Notes: generated from the sequence alone by a model not told the origin. A stretch of DNA of 64,000 bases from Amborella trichopoda (GCF_000471905.2 NW_006495273.1:916641-980640), one strand, 5' to 3'. Counted from the stretch's first letter, positions 35,401 through 47,090 are shown. A program made the numbers and translations.

Positions 35401-38400
35401 TCTTCCTCTTGGTTGTGTATTGTGGATAGTGAATTTGTAGTTCCATTGGTTTGGTTTGGTAATTTGGTTGGTAAATTTTAAGTTTTAATTGGGTATGGAC
35501 CGACTTATGGTTATGCTTTATGGAGTGTGTGCTAATATGTAGTATACTTTTGAATTTTGATGTGTCATAAATACTTAATTCTTATATTTTATATAATATA
35601 TATAATGTTAGAGACTATAGAATCCTATTTTATTTCAACTAGGCTGCCCAGGTTCTAGGTGCCCACTTGGGCGCCTGCCTAGGCGCTGTGCGGCCTGGAC
35701 TCCCCAGGCTGCCTAGGACCCGCTTAGCGCTTTTTGAAAAACTGTTACTCATGTAACACAACCATTCCTGATTTTTGGCTTTTAGGATCAAGATTAACAA
35801 TTAAATTAATGAGACTTGCTAATTTAATATGTGGATCTCATGTGAGCAGCTTGATGAGTCCCACATGGCGAATTTCATCTGAATAGATGGTCCTTTTTTG
35901 CATTTGCTCTCAACTGAAAACTTTGGGGCAGACTGGAACACTATATGTGCTCCCCCATTTGGGGGCTTGAAGGGCATTTGTTGACCCTAAAATTTGATGC
36001 ACACATCCTATTGGTTTAGGCAAAGAAGATCGTGAAAATATTTTTGGAGAACCAACCCTGGAAAATGCCTTTTTTTTAGGAGAGAGAAAATGCAGTGAAT
36101 ACGTTCTGTCATCCCCAAATTGTGGGGAGAGGACCAATGTAGCTGTCTGCGCAAGGGTGGATGAAATGTTTTCCCTTAATTCATGAAAGGCGCAAAGCTC
36201 TTTTGTTCTGCATGAAAAGCTCAAAGCTTTATGCCTTCAAAATATTTCTGAGACAATTTGATTTCTATCAGATTCCTCTAGTTTTTGCTGATACTTAATT
36301 GGAATTTTATTATTTGATGTTTACTTTTGTCTTCATGTCTATCGATCAGAAAAAATAAAATTAGATTCTTTTTCATGACTAGCCAGATTAGATTATTTTT
36401 CGTTACTAGCCAGCTTCTTTAGTAACCATAGTACAAGTATTCATCTAGACCTTACTTGTCCTTGCTTTGGTCAGATACGTGAGTCTTTAACTTCTGGCCC
36501 CTCTTATGCTATTGACATTACGAGGGAGGTACATTATTCTCCTTTATCTCACTCTGTTTCTTTTTTCTCATAATGGTTTTATCTTTGTATGTTGGGATAA
36601 GAAAGTCATCCATATATTTGTTTTGGACATCAGTTTGACATGAGCTCTGGTATATATGCATGACTATTATTTTTATTTAGGCCATAAAACAGGGAGCTGA
36701 TGCTGTGATAGCAGTTGGAGGTGACGGAACTCTTCATGAGGTGAGAAGCTTGTTTTGTTGTAAATCAAGTCTGCTGCATATTGTAAACAAAGAGTGTCTT
36801 TATTGTAGACCCTTGTGGGCTTCTTTTTCTGGTACCTAATCTAGGAGGATCACATAATTTTTGTGCTACTCATCAAGCTTTCAACATTCATTTAAGCTTC
36901 TACAAGGTGTCCCTTAATGCTAGACAACATAGGTGAACATGATTAAGAAGCTGCAAGCAGAGTGGTGCAATTTCTTCCATTGATAGATCTTGGAAAATCG
37001 TGACATAATTATCTTATACCATCATTTCTTTTACTCTTTTGCTCTTTAGTTGTTACAGATATATAAATAAAATGAAAATGGATGGCAATATGACAACTTG
37101 GCCGATTTCTAGCCTGTTCTGGAAATTTTCTGGCAATCCCAGGACTGTCGTTCTAAAGATCTCCCAACACATGTCAATGGAGTTGGTGTGGCAAGAAGTT
37201 TTCCCTTTCGGTTTCCTATATAACTGGTCTCTTTCTGCATGATTTGCATGTAGCTTTATGCATATTTGCTCCATATAGAACTGAATTGCTTTATTTCACT
37301 AATTGAATGGCTCTTGGATTTTTAGGTTGTGAATGGCTTCTTCTGGGCAGGAAATCCTGTACTCGCTCATAATCAAGGTGGCACACATGCAACAACTGCA
37401 CTTGGTGTAAGATATTAAGAGTACTTAACCCTGTAATCTTAACATTTGATGCTAAGACCATTAGCAGTATTCTGGCTTTCTGTATCTTCGTATTTAATTT
37501 TAAAGAAATCCTGGCATCATGCATGTGATCTGCTATTGGTATTTCACTCTGTAAGAGACCTCTGATTCCTCTCTTCTATTTTTACAGCTTATTCCGCTAG
37601 GAACAGGATCTGATTTTGCCAGATCATTTGGCTGGTTGGTGGTTGCTATTCTCATCTGGCTCCATTTGATTTATTTGAACTTTAAAGGACTTAATTCTGT
37701 ATCTTCTTGATTGAATGAGAAACTCGTCCTTTTCCCTTGTTTTATCAGGAAAAATGATCCATATGAAGCAATCAATCGGATCGTTAAAGGTTTCTGTGCC
37801 TCGCTACTTTCTGATTCTTAAAGCATGTTGTAGAGAAGTTTCCTAGGGGAATATTTATGAGGAAGCATGTAATATTTGTTTTAATTGTAGATTGTATGTA
37901 GCCTATTTCAAATTCCATTTTTTATATCTTATAAGCAAGAGGTTAATACTGTCACTATTGCAACAGGACAGAAGAGCAGGATTGATGTTGGTGTTATCAC
38001 AGATAAGAGCAATGGAGCTCATTATTTTATAAATGTTGCTGATATACACCTGTAAGGAAGCTTTTTGTTATATGGAAATTTTATTCACACGCACGTGTAC
38101 TTTCCATATTCGGGTTGCTTGAGTTTCACATGCAGATCCCTAGGGTCTAGACGTAACTTGTCTATTTTGTGGAAGTCTGCAGGAGTGCGAAGGCAGGATA
38201 TTATGCTTCCATGTATAAAAGATTTGGAAACTTGTGTTATGTTATAGGTGCTTTGAGAGCCTTTATGGGGCACAGTAATCAGGATCTTAAGATCAAGGTA
38301 AGTGTCTCCAAAAGTTCGTGCTTATTATAGGCAGAGAGTTAAGGATGGTATTATACTGACGTCATTCCTCTCTGTATATCCCATGCTCAAGATCAATGAT

Positions 38401-41346
38401 GGTGACTGGGAAATATTTCCTCAAGTGACAGCTCTCTGCATTGGAAATGCCAAATTCTTTGGTGGTGGTATGATGATCACCCCAACAGCTGACCCTCACA
38501 GTGGAAGTCTTGAGGTGAGACTAGCTATGATACTGGACCATGGCTTTTAATTTTTATGTTGGGAAAGACTATCATAATACTTGTATCACTCCGTTCATAT
38601 GCAACATTAGCGCTTTGATCTCAATAACTGATGACATTTGTCAATCCTTCCTCCTTTCATGTCTGAGGAATGGTTGATATTAGCCATCTGCTGCTGAGGT
38701 ACATGAACCAAAGTGTACAAAACCTTTTATTTATTTATTTTGAATTAGTACAAAACCATGGCTTTTTATTGATCTACAACAATGTTAGTAAAGAGAGATG
38801 ATCTGGGCAATATTTGGTTACTTCAATGGAACTCCTAAGTTTGCATCATTGACGAGTGCCTGGCTTTTCAGGCAGAAATTTTCAAATAAGTATACCCACA
38901 AACATATTGTATATCAAGGAATCTCTAATGCCCACAAACATATTGTATATCAAGGAATCTCTTAACCCCCAATCTTTTCCCATTCCTTTTTAGTGGAGGA
39001 ATGACCAAAGTACCTCAAAATTGAGGGACCCAAACATAACCCTCATCTCTGGGAATGGAGTTATCAAGGTAAATTGTTTAGTGTCTCTGCACACCTATGA
39101 ACAGAAGCAGTTCTCACTGGAGGCAAACTCTAGTGGAATCAACATGTGGTCGCTTGACTGGCGGTTGTTTTTAGTAACAGATATCTGCAATTTCGTACTG
39201 TACAATTCCTTTTTCTTTGCATTTTTTGATGTTTACACCTGGGATTCTGAAATGGTTTTGTGTGAATAGCATAATTTGCATGTGATTCATTTTCCCCTTA
39301 TTTATAATCCTGAAATTTGCATTATGCGATGATACCAGGCTGTGATCCTGCAAAATTTCAAATGGTATGACTTCATTCTTAAGCTGCACAAATTGTATAG
39401 AGGGACACATCTATCAGAGAAAAATATATGTTTAAGAAGGTAATTTTCTTGTGGTCAAGGTTTACTGATTTCTTGTTTGAGAACTACCAACATATTGAAA
39501 TATTAGTGCTGAATTGTCCTTAACAAGATGGTTCAAGATGTTGACGATCTAGCATTATGCATGTCTTTATGGTGCATATTTTAATTTCTGTCAGTAATTC
39601 TAAAAAAAAATCATTATGCAGAACTGTAGCTCTAGATAACACTTTAATTTTAATGTTTGGGGTTTCTATTTTGTACTTTGAATTCTTCTTTCTTGCATGC
39701 ATGCTGCTTGAAAGGGGGGTGCCCCTAAAGTTAAACCCCATTGTTTGATGGATGTTTCAGTGATATAAGTTTTACATCCAGTCAAATATTCAAATGTATG
39801 TTCATATTGGATTTCCTGTCCATTGGAATTACACAATCAAGAATTGTACTTGGAACTATCAATGTGATATATGCAGTTATGAAACAAGTGTTTCATCAAA
39901 AAAAAAGTTATGAAACAAGTGGCTTGTCTGAAGAACATTACTAATATTCTTTGTCCTTCATTCATACTTGTAAAATACCCTCATATTCTTTGTCCTTCAT
40001 TTGATACTTGTAAAATACCCTCATTATGTGATATGGTTGAATTTGTTGTATGCCACTAACATTTGCAACAAGTTCAACTATCTGATTGCCTAAATAACAG
40101 GTGTAATAATTATTAATTTGTATAGCAATTTACTGCTTTTGCATGTTGACGTTTTGTTCAATAATTTAGGAGTTGACATACCAATTTTTCTACCTGACTT
40201 ACTCAGCGCTAATAGGCATATATGAAGCCGGTTCAAGTGCAATACAATCAATACACTCCCCAAGTATCTTTTCTGAAGATAAAATATGAAATGTTAAACG
40301 ATCCTAAAAACGACGGAATAATTGTACAGCATGATCGTTACTACTTGAATAACACCAATAATCACATATCAGAGCAGTTACCTAATCATCCTGGTAGAAA
40401 AAAAGTGCATTCGAATTGCTGGCTTTTCGGTCAAAATGGGTAAATATGATGTAATTATGGATGTAATTATGGCTAAAAATTATTCAGAGCTAGAAATTCT
40501 AAAAATTTACATATATCTGCCCTATGCAACCATGTGCCAAAAGCTGAAGGGATGACCCTGGGTTCTAACCAAACATTTGATGATTGTGGGTGGAGATTCA
40601 AAGGTGATACTCTCTAGAATCGATCGCACCATATATAGCTTGTTATGGCTTCAAGGATGTGCAATTCAGCTTGTCCTGGAAATTTTCCATAGATAAGTGA
40701 GACTTTAAAAAAAAGAAAATTGAATATAGGGTTCTTTCTTCATAGCTTTGAGATATGGGATGATGTGGTCAAAAGTGATTCCTCGTTTCTTTAGATTCCC
40801 ACAAGTTTTTCCATGCCAGCTATATCTGTTATTGATGTGAAGCCCCCGAATTTCATGCATTTCATAGTCATGAATAACCCTTGAAACGAACTTAATGTAC
40901 TGTACATGAGCATGATTTATCAGTGCTTAACAGGGAGGAAGGTCATCATATGATCCAACTGATTAACATTGGATTGGTCTAGAGGGCCAGTTATGTAATG
41001 TTTCAATTCTGTGTTGGCCAGACTAGTAGGGTGAGGTAGTTGAAGAAAAGAAGGCAACAAACTCGAGCACAATATAGTTTCTAATGAATTATGAAGAAGA
41101 ATATCTAGTTTTCCACATCTTGTGGTTGCCTTCTCTCTCTTTTTATTCAGTTGGTGAGATTACTCTCTCTTTTCTGTGCATGTTTGGTTTACGTGTGCAA
41201 TGGTGATCACTTGCAGTGTTCGATCAATTGAGGTGGAGGAAGTTGTGCAGAGTGGTGGAATCTATATTCAGTCTGATGGAGAGCATTTAGGGTGTCTTCC
41301 AAGGAAATTCCGTATATTGCCTGCTGCAATTGAGATGTTTGTTTAA
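25661..41346 (+). CDS. LCBK2: Sphingoid long-chain-base kinase 2-like protein (twelve exons)
   Basis: Exons: 25661-25832, 25961-26037, 36475-36528, 36681-36740, 37326-37406, 37588-37634, 37749-37789, 37967-38051, 38183-38297, 38392-38514, 39339-39439, 41217-41346. All have GT-AG borders and consistent phases, giving 361 aa. The protein belongs to the diacylglycerol/sphingosine kinase catalytic family, which transfers phosphate from ATP to a lipid alcohol. Conserved blocks are [15 protein letters not shown] (residues 50-64), the nucleotide-binding [13 protein letters not shown] (114-126), [12 protein letters not shown] (149-160), [16 protein letters not shown] and the C-terminal SDGEHLG...LPAAIE. 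Length and exon sense match Arabidopsis LCBK2 (At2g46090), known or predicted to phosphorylate sphingoid bases. The first 48 residues are Ser/Thr-rich and basic near the end and may be an organelle-targeting segment. Substrate is inferred from family, not shown. Confidence 0.9.
26853..27671. other. Assembly gap (819 N)
   Basis: A run of N flanked on both sides by nearly the same (CT)n sequence ending 'cgctctcta'. The gap probably spans a long CT microsatellite, or the two flanks are the same locus assembled twice. Confidence 0.95.
27672..27832. repeat. Compound microsatellite (TC)n, (TA)n, (GTAT)n
   Basis: CT repeats, then TATC, then (TA)n, then ATGC and a long GTAT array run in succession. 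Open frames across it are repeat artefacts. Confidence 0.95.
29286..29450 (+). repeat. 82-bp tandem duplication
   Basis: Two head-to-tail copies start 'ctaatatgttttttattgtg' at 29286 and 29368. They differ at a few bases. Confidence 0.85.
29655..29855. repeat. AT-only low-complexity block
   Basis: About 200 bp of almost pure A/T with TATA and AATATT words, and no repeat unit long enough to define. Confidence 0.75.
31895..33856 (-). mobile_element. Inner hAT transposon nested in the outer one
   Basis: It is bounded by an exact 8-bp duplication TGAGAAAT (31887-31894 and 33857-33864). The ends are 'cagtgtttcaaaaagcga' and, in reverse, 'tagtgttcaaaaaagtgg', the same family as the outer element. 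At 1962 bp it is a deletion derivative, with a minus-strand gene made of BED zinc fingers and an acidic tail. Confidence 0.9.
32393..33421 (-). pseudogene. Triple BED zinc-finger plus acidic-tail protein, one premature stop
   Basis: One reading frame of 343 codons runs from the ATG at 33421 to 32393, interrupted only by a TAA at 33095-33097. It encodes three tandem BED-type zinc fingers (roughly residues 5-75, 105-160 and 180-250), each with a [18 protein letters not shown] start, a CxFC pair and an RFKKHL helix. These pass directly into an acidic tail ([17 protein letters not shown], then a poly-Asp end from GAT repeats). The DUF659 core and hAT dimerisation domain of the parent transposase are absent. 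The middle finger keeps all expected ligands. The first has Tyr where the last Cys is expected, and the third has Tyr for the first Cys. The stop replaces the Tyr codon in the second WKYGYNP motif. A DNA-binding, transposition-incompetent protein is inferred. Confidence 0.75.
34014..35327 (+). pseudogene. hAT transposase remnant: BED finger, partial DUF659, acidic tail
   Basis: The BED finger ([30 protein letters not shown]) is at 34060-34215. A frameshift follows, then an Asp-rich linker (about 34325-34370) and the start of the DUF659 RNase-H-like region ([21 protein letters not shown] at 34570-34635; [12 protein letters not shown] near 34768). A stop lies in frame at 34666-34668. At about 35055 the frame jumps from a [10 protein letters not shown] segment straight to the C-terminal tail ([17 protein letters not shown]...FSDDE), so the catalytic middle and dimerisation domain are deleted. 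It is clearly inactive. Confidence 0.8.
34824..34975 (+). repeat. 76-bp tandem duplication inside the hAT remnant
   Basis: Copies at 34824-34899 and 34900-34975, beginning 'aaatttgcttgtgaattgc', differ by a few bases. The duplication breaks the transposase frame. Confidence 0.9.
38895..38964 (+). repeat. 36-bp tandem duplication in LCBK2-like intron 10
   Basis: 'cccacaaacatattgtatat' and its following bases occur at 38895 and 38931. Confidence 0.85.
39944..40022 (+). repeat. 39-bp tandem duplication in LCBK2-like intron 11
   Basis: 'atattctttgtccttcatt' to 'aaaataccctc' is present twice in a row, from 39944 and from 39983. The rest of the 1.8-kb intron (39440-41216) shows nothing recognisable. 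Confidence 0.85.
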
Positions 41347-41953
41347 TTAAGGTGTTTCTTTTGGTTATTTTGGTTCTTCCACCTACTTGTTTCAGTTTTT
41401 ATTGTGACCCTTTCCTAGGTAATCAATTTTTCCATTGACCTCAACATAGAAGCGGATCACAAATTTTAAGATATTTGGGACCTCATTGCTCTTGGATTGT
41501 TAGGTATTGGATGTTAAAGGGAAAGAAATTTGGATTGTGTAGAACTCAATGACAGAAGAAATTGAAACCAGGCAGGAACAGGGCCAAGGCACAAGTGGTC
41601 AAGGTGGCGGGTTGCTGCAGCATGATGGCTTGGGTTTCATCCTATTGGGTACCAAGTTAACACAACAGGAAAAGAAAAAGGCTCCTCTTCCTTCATTTAT
41701 GGTCATTTATTCCCTTTCACTTTCAATTTTGGAAAATGTTTCCTAGAGAATTCGCTTACAGATATTGTTGTAAGAGAATTCTATGGTGGTTGGATCCTTG
41801 TCCATCGTGATATGTGGATAAATATGTTGATGGTAATCATTGGAGTGCCTTCGTATCTAAAAAGTTGGATTGAATTAATTGGTCCCCCCACCCAATTTAT
41901 CTGTTACTCATTGTGGTTTAAACTTTAGTTAGCACTGTGGCCCCACAATGAGA

Positions 41954-41973
41954 NNNNNNNNNNNNNNNNNNNN
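41954..41973. other. Assembly gap (20 N)
   Basis: A fixed-size gap of unknown true length, flanked on the right by a GA repeat. Confidence 0.95.
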
Positions 41974-42669
41974 GAGAGAGAGAGAGAGAAATGGAATAAG
42001 GGGAATTGGTAAGAAAGGAAATTTTGATTTGGAAAGTTAAAGCAGCTCTACTGTGTGAGATTTGGAAAGAGGGTAATAGGAGATGCTTTGAAGATTTTGA
42101 AAAACTAGGGGTTGAATTGAATGAAAAAGTTGGAATTACAGTGTTGATTAAGGAGAGGAGTATGAAGGAAACTAGGGTGGGAAGTTGGCAATGTCCAGAA
42201 TGGGTGGATCAAATTAAACTTTGATGGAAGTTCAATGGAAAATCTGGGACCCGCTGGCATGGGTGGTATTGTGAGATATTATTTGGGCAGTGTTTTACTC
42301 AAATATTATGGCCCTGTGGGTAGGTTGAGCTAAAATCTGTCCTTCAAGGCGTAAACTGGCAAAGAGGTTTAATACACCAGAGGTGGTGGAGATTCAATGA
42401 ATGTTTTAAAGTGGCTAAAGAAGGTGGATTTTCCTTGGTTTTTACATGGGTTGGCTAGGGGAGCATATGAGGTCTGCAATAGTATGAGGTGTCTTCGGTT
42501 CAGATTTGAGTGTTTTAGGTAGGCCTTTTTGTTTTTTATATTGTAAGAGCTCTTGGCACATTCTCTCATGTAACTGCTGACGCTCTTTATGGTGATTTGG
42601 CTCATTCTCTGATATAGCTGCCGTTTAAAGTGCAATGATACGTCGCTGTTTCAAAAAAAAAAAAAAAAG
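41974..42669 (+). mobile_element. L1-type LINE 3' fragment with poly(A) tail
   Basis: After the gap, the frame at 42006-42224 has the plant L1 words ALLCEIWKEGNRRCFEDFE and SWQCPEWVDQIKL. A frameshift leads into an RNase H start (KFNGSSMENLGPAGMGGIVR-like, 42215-42275). Decayed coding text runs to about 42620 and ends in A17 at 42651-42667. It is 5'-truncated and inactive. Confidence 0.7.
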
Positions 42670-43189
42670 AGGAAAGAGAGCTAAACGCACAAACCCAAAA
42701 TGGGCATATGATACGTCTGGAAAATACCTAGAAAATAGAAACTGCATTGCAAGATTGCCCCAAGATTGCTCTGCGACATAGGCCACATCACTGGGGGCAC
42801 TAAACCTAGTGACACATTCTTTTTGACGCCTGTCGATTATGTGATTTGAGATATTTTTCTCTATAAATAGACTAGTCTGGGTCCCCTCAGGGGAGCTTAT
42901 CGAAATCTAAATCTGGATCTCTCTGACCTTTCGTCTCGCATTTACATCCTAATCTCTCTAAATTTCATAACCTTAAAGAGGATAAAAAATGGGACAAAAA
43001 AAAAAAAAACCAATATCACACTTTTTATGCAACTTACCCCAACAAATTTTTTCTTTCACACTTTTTTTTTCCAAAAACAAACTTTCTATGTAAATACATC
43101 CAAGGAAAAAAATTCATTTTTTTAGATGAAAATGTCCTCGTACATAAAAATCAATTTGGTCACATTTGATGTTGACTTTTGGACCCAGT
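42670..43189. other. Intergenic sequence, nothing recognised
   Basis: AT-rich, with poly(A) at 42997-43009 and T runs. I see no gene or clear repeat. Confidence 0.5.
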
Positions 43190-43480
43190 AGCACGTGTCA
43201 GACCTCTCTAACACAATTATCAGACCGAAATTGATTATTGCTGGAGCACGCTATCACATTGCTAGAGCATACAAGTGCCGGACCGCCTTAAGACAACTAC
43301 TAGACCGAAATTGAGTACTGTCAAACCGTCTTTTACATAGTGCCGAAGCCTTGGAATCAAGTAACATTTATTGCCGGATCACCCTTTGTAACTACCGGAT
43401 CGCTCTTTTGAATTGTTGGACCTCCATTTTCAATTGATGGACCCGCCCTTTTCAATTGCTAGACTGCCTTTTGCAACTAC
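43190..43480. repeat. Degenerate minisatellite, left part
   Basis: Irregular units of about 25-35 bp containing 'ggaccgccctttt', 'caattgctgg' and 'gcaactacta'. The same units resume at 47017 after the hAT element, so the transposon split one array. Confidence 0.65.
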
Positions 43481-43524
43481 TAGTGTTTCAAAAAGCGCTA
43501 GGCGGGTGGCCTGAGGTCCAGGCC

Positions 43525-43682
43525 GCCCAGCACCTAAGTGGGCGCCCAGAACCTGGGCGGCCCAGTTGAATTCAAATAAGGATTCTGCAGTGCAGTTATG
43601 TCAGCCCAGCACCTAAGTGGGGGCACAGAACCGGGACGGCTCAGTTGAATTCAAATAAAGATTCTGCAGTGCAGTTATGTCA
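43525..43682 (+). repeat. 79-bp tandem duplication in hAT left subterminal region
   Basis: Copies at 43525-43603 and 43604-43682 begin 'gcccagcacctaagtggg' and end 'gcagttatgtca'. Confidence 0.88.
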
Positions 43683-44015
43683 GTATAAGTTATATGTATT
43701 GCAGTACATAATTCAAATTATATTACATATTAGGATTTATCACACACTCTATAAACATAACCATAATCCATAAGTTGGTTCATACTCCATATCCAATTAA
43801 AACTTAAAATTTACAACCAACCAAATTATCAAATCAAGTTATCAAATAGTTTCACATCAGTACTGCAGTACACCACCATGAGGAAAAAAATAAAATTGAA
43901 TTATGAAACTATGAAAGTAATACTTAAATATTCAAAAAAATCTTCAATAGTTCAATACACAATACTTATTCAAAGTTCAAAGTTTAATAATTATTCAACA
44001 ATCAACATTCATCAT

Positions 44016-46482
44016 TCATTCATCGTCAGAAAATCTTAGGTCAGCTACATTGGCATCATATTCATCGGAGTCGAAGGAGTCGTCACTATTCTCGACATAT
44101 TGGTCGTCCCCATCCTCCTCTGTCTTTTATGAATCAGCCTCTTCTTCCTCCTCTTCCTCCATCATTGTTCTCTGTGCAGAAGATCTAGTGGCCCTAAGAG
44201 GGTCAGCTGATGTCCTTGAAGCATCCATGACCATGTCCTATGTCAATCCTTCATGCCCCTCGACCTCATCATCATCAACTAATCACTCCATAGCATGGTC
44301 CATATTTTTTGATCTGATGAGGTCTCTCTTATTTCTCTTAGCAAACATGTTATTCAATAATTGATTGTACTTGACATAGACTAGGTCATTGAGCCTCTTT
44401 GATTAAAGCCTGTTCATTTTTTTATGAATCTAACAAAATCAAATAAAACTAATTAAAATCCAATCTCTAGGGTTCATGTATTATTTATAAAATTATACAA
44501 ATTACCCTTACGGCCTTACCCATTCAAAAGTACTCAAATTGCGCTCACAACCGGATGAATGAGTAGTCAGGTTTAAGATCCAAGTGGCCAACTTTTATAA
44601 ATTTGGAGAACTAAAACCATGTTGGCTCCATCAATGGGCTACAAAGATATATAATAAAATCATAAATAATAATAGAATTACTTGATTACTTGAATTTGAT
44701 GAACTTAAGAATATTATTAATACCTGGATCAATTTTGGCCCTTTGCCTCATCGCCATTGGACTTCCAAAAGGCTTTAATGAGTAATTCTAAATTTATCAG
44801 CTCATCAGCACATATAATATCATGCATATCAGGATTAGGAACTAGCACCTCTACACACTCATTAAATCAATTCATAATTGTGTCATTTGTTTGCATATCC
44901 TTGTCAATATAAAAAGAAAACTGGGTTCAAATAATAACCAGCTGCATGCATTGGCCGATGTGGCTGCGTATCCCACTTCTCATCAATAATCTCCTAAACA
45001 GGCTTGTAGTGGCTTTCTTCATCATTGAACTTTTGGGCTCTCTTTTGCATTTCTCCATAGCATCATATATGTAGCTCATAGAAGGCTTGTCACTATCAAC
45101 CATGCGAAAGACTTTGACAAGAGGAAAAAATACCTTAAGAGCGCCCTTCACCTCTCTTCAAAAAGCTTTAGAAAATATAATATATATCACATTCTTCCTA
45201 ACATGATCCTTAGACCACTTGCATGCTCTCCACGCATCTAAGATAAACATTTGTCGCAACTGCACTCTCATTGAATGTATGCTATCTAGGCATAAGTACC
45301 AGGTTGCAAATCTCGTGACTCCAAGCCTCACAATCTCTTTCTTCTTTGTAAAGGTACGCATCATGCTGAAGGGGAGATGATGGCTATAAATGAAATTTAT
45401 AACTAATTTGGCCTTCTTCAGTACACCTGATATCTCGGTTAAACCGCCAAGAGCCTCAAGCATGAGGTCTATACAATGTGATGCACATGGAGTCCAAAAG
45501 ATTCTAGGATAAGCTATGCGCAATAAATTAGATGCAGCAACATTAGGAGCAGCATTGTCTGTGACAACATGTACAACAAGATGCTCCCCAACTTCCTTGA
45601 TTACCTTCTCCATCACTTGAAATATGTAATGGACATTATGGATATGATTAAAGGCATCAATAGAACTAAAAAAGATAGTTCCTACAGGGCAATTTACAAG
45701 CAAATTCATTTGACTTCTTTTCCTATTACTGCAAACATTAGTCATAATAGAAACCACATACTGAGCCCATGCATCCTTCTTAAGTTCTACAGCTTCCTTC
45801 GTAGCACTCACTGCTTTTTTAAAAAAGGCCTTGAAAGTTCATATGGGGTTAGGGGTTTCATCCTAAGGCCAACTGCCTCTATCACATCATAGAAGCTGTT
45901 TAAGCGAGCGGTATTGAAAAGAACGCCCGCCTTATAAATCCATGTAGCAAGATAATACGCAACTCTATCTCTCTTCCTTCTTGATTCTATTTTCAATGGT
46001 GGTTTACTTTTTTGTTTTCTCTCATACAACTTTAAGGTCAGATCGAGGTAAAAAACTATCCATAGGGCCTCTAACCCGAGGCTTTTTAGTCCCAGAACCA
46101 GAAGCAATTACAACTCCCTTCCCCTTTCACTTAATAATGAATTGCTTAACCTCTTGACATCCATCCCTTTCCTCATCACTATCATCATCATCAAAATTGA
46201 CCCGAACCCCAGACTTAATATCTGCTATAGAGCAAATCTCTCATCTTTTTTCATTTTCACTATATTCAAAAAATTGTTTATTTCCTTTTTAACAGCACCA
46301 TAAGTCTTTTTACATGGGATAACATCCCCATGATACTGGCAAGATGTTTATTGAATCGGTTTATGCCCCATTTTATATCATTTTCACAAAACTTGCATTT
46401 ACACATTTTTATCATTAGGATCTAGGTTATAGCCATATTTCTAACTTAAATCCCCACTCCAGTTAGATCCCGAAGAAGACAT
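44016..46482 (-). pseudogene. hAT transposase pseudogene (BED, DUF659, dimerisation region, acidic tail)
   Basis: Read on the minus strand, an ATG at 46482 opens a broken BED finger (46340-46480). Then come RDRVAYYLATWIYKAGVLF (about 46000-45910) and a 217-codon intact block at 45811-45158. That block holds the DUF659/RNase-H-like motifs VVTDNAAPNVAA, FWTPCASHCIDLMLEALGG and RFATWYLCLDSIH. Then VDSDKPSMSYIYDAMEKCK (45090-45035), the hAT C-terminal signature LTTHSSGCERNLSTFEW (about 44590-44515) and the acidic tail ending FSDDE at 44016. Stops and frameshifts are spread throughout. It gives the domain order of the intact ancestor of the two deletion derivatives at 31535-35744. Confidence 0.82.
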
Positions 46483-46884
46483 CTAAAAATAATGTAAATT
46501 ACTAAAACAATAAAAAAATTACTTACTTTGAGTTTGATTGCTCAATCCTCAAACTCCCACCTCAAAGACGGTTCTAAATACTCAAAATCTTCTAAAAAAC
46601 CCCTAATAACTTTGTAAAACATCAAAAAGTAAATCTAATATCAATGAGTGATGTTTTGATCAATTTTTGTTAACAAACCATTCGATTTTAAAAAATTAAC
46701 CAAAAACTAGATTTTTGGAGACTCTCTCTCTAAAATTGGCTCCAACAAGTTTTAAGGTTCAAATGAATCTAAAACCCTAAGTTTTTAGCCTTAAAAACAA
46801 AAAAAAAAAAACAAAAATTGCCCTTACATAAATTAATTTAAGCTCTTGGGTGAGGCGTAGGGGCCAAGCACTGTGCCGCCTAGG

Positions 46885-47090
46885 CAGGTTCTGTACCGCC
46901 TAAATGGCCGCCCACGCAGGCCACCTAAGCGTTGGGCGATCCGCTTTTTGAAAGGCAAGTTCTATACCGCCTAAATGGCCGGCTAAGCGCTAGGCGGTCC
47001 ACTTTTTTAATCATTGGCAACTACATAGTACCAAAGCCCTGGAATCTACTACCGGGCGGTCCACTTTTTGAATCATTGGCAACTATATAA
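46885..47090 (+). repeat. Repeated hAT right-end segment
   Basis: Words of the type 'ggcggtccacttttttgaa' occur three times (about 46934-46952, 46994-47012 and 47053-47072), with 'accgcctaaatggcc' before two of them and 'gcaacta' after two. The transposon terminus plus flank has been duplicated locally. Confidence 0.6.

Larger units (their letters stand above)
31535..35744 (+). mobile_element. Outer hAT transposon (non-autonomous, with nested insertion)
   Basis: It is bounded by an exact 8-bp target duplication TTACTCAT (31527-31534 and 35745-35752), the hAT length. The left end is 'cagtgtttcaaaaagcgg'; the right end reads in reverse 'cagtttttcaaaaagcgc'. Subterminal regions are rich in GCCTAGGCG-type palindromes. 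Its own sequence is about 2.2 kb once the inner element (31895-33856) is removed. It carries a decayed, internally deleted transposase on the plus strand and lies in intron 2 of the LCBK2-like gene. Confidence 0.9.
26038..36474 (+). other. Intron 2 of the LCBK2-like gene (10.4 kb)
   Basis: It runs from the donor cattgtgagt to the acceptor ggtcag|atacgt. It holds an assembly gap (26853-27671), microsatellites, tandem duplications, an AT-rich block and the nested hAT pair (31535-35744). The segments 27900-29280, 29860-31530 and 35750-36470 show no gene, only short open frames. Confidence 0.85.
43481..47016 (-). mobile_element. Third hAT transposon, near full length but decayed
   Basis: It is bounded by an exact 8-bp target duplication GCAACTAC (43473-43480 and 47017-47024). 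The left end 'tagtgtttcaaaaagcgc' matches the other two hAT elements. The right end 'ggcggtccacttttttaatcattg' is a diverged version. Subterminal palindromic GGCGGCCC/GCCTAGGC words are abundant. It carries a minus-strand transposase pseudogene and is the most complete member of the family in the window (3536 bp). Confidence 0.88.
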
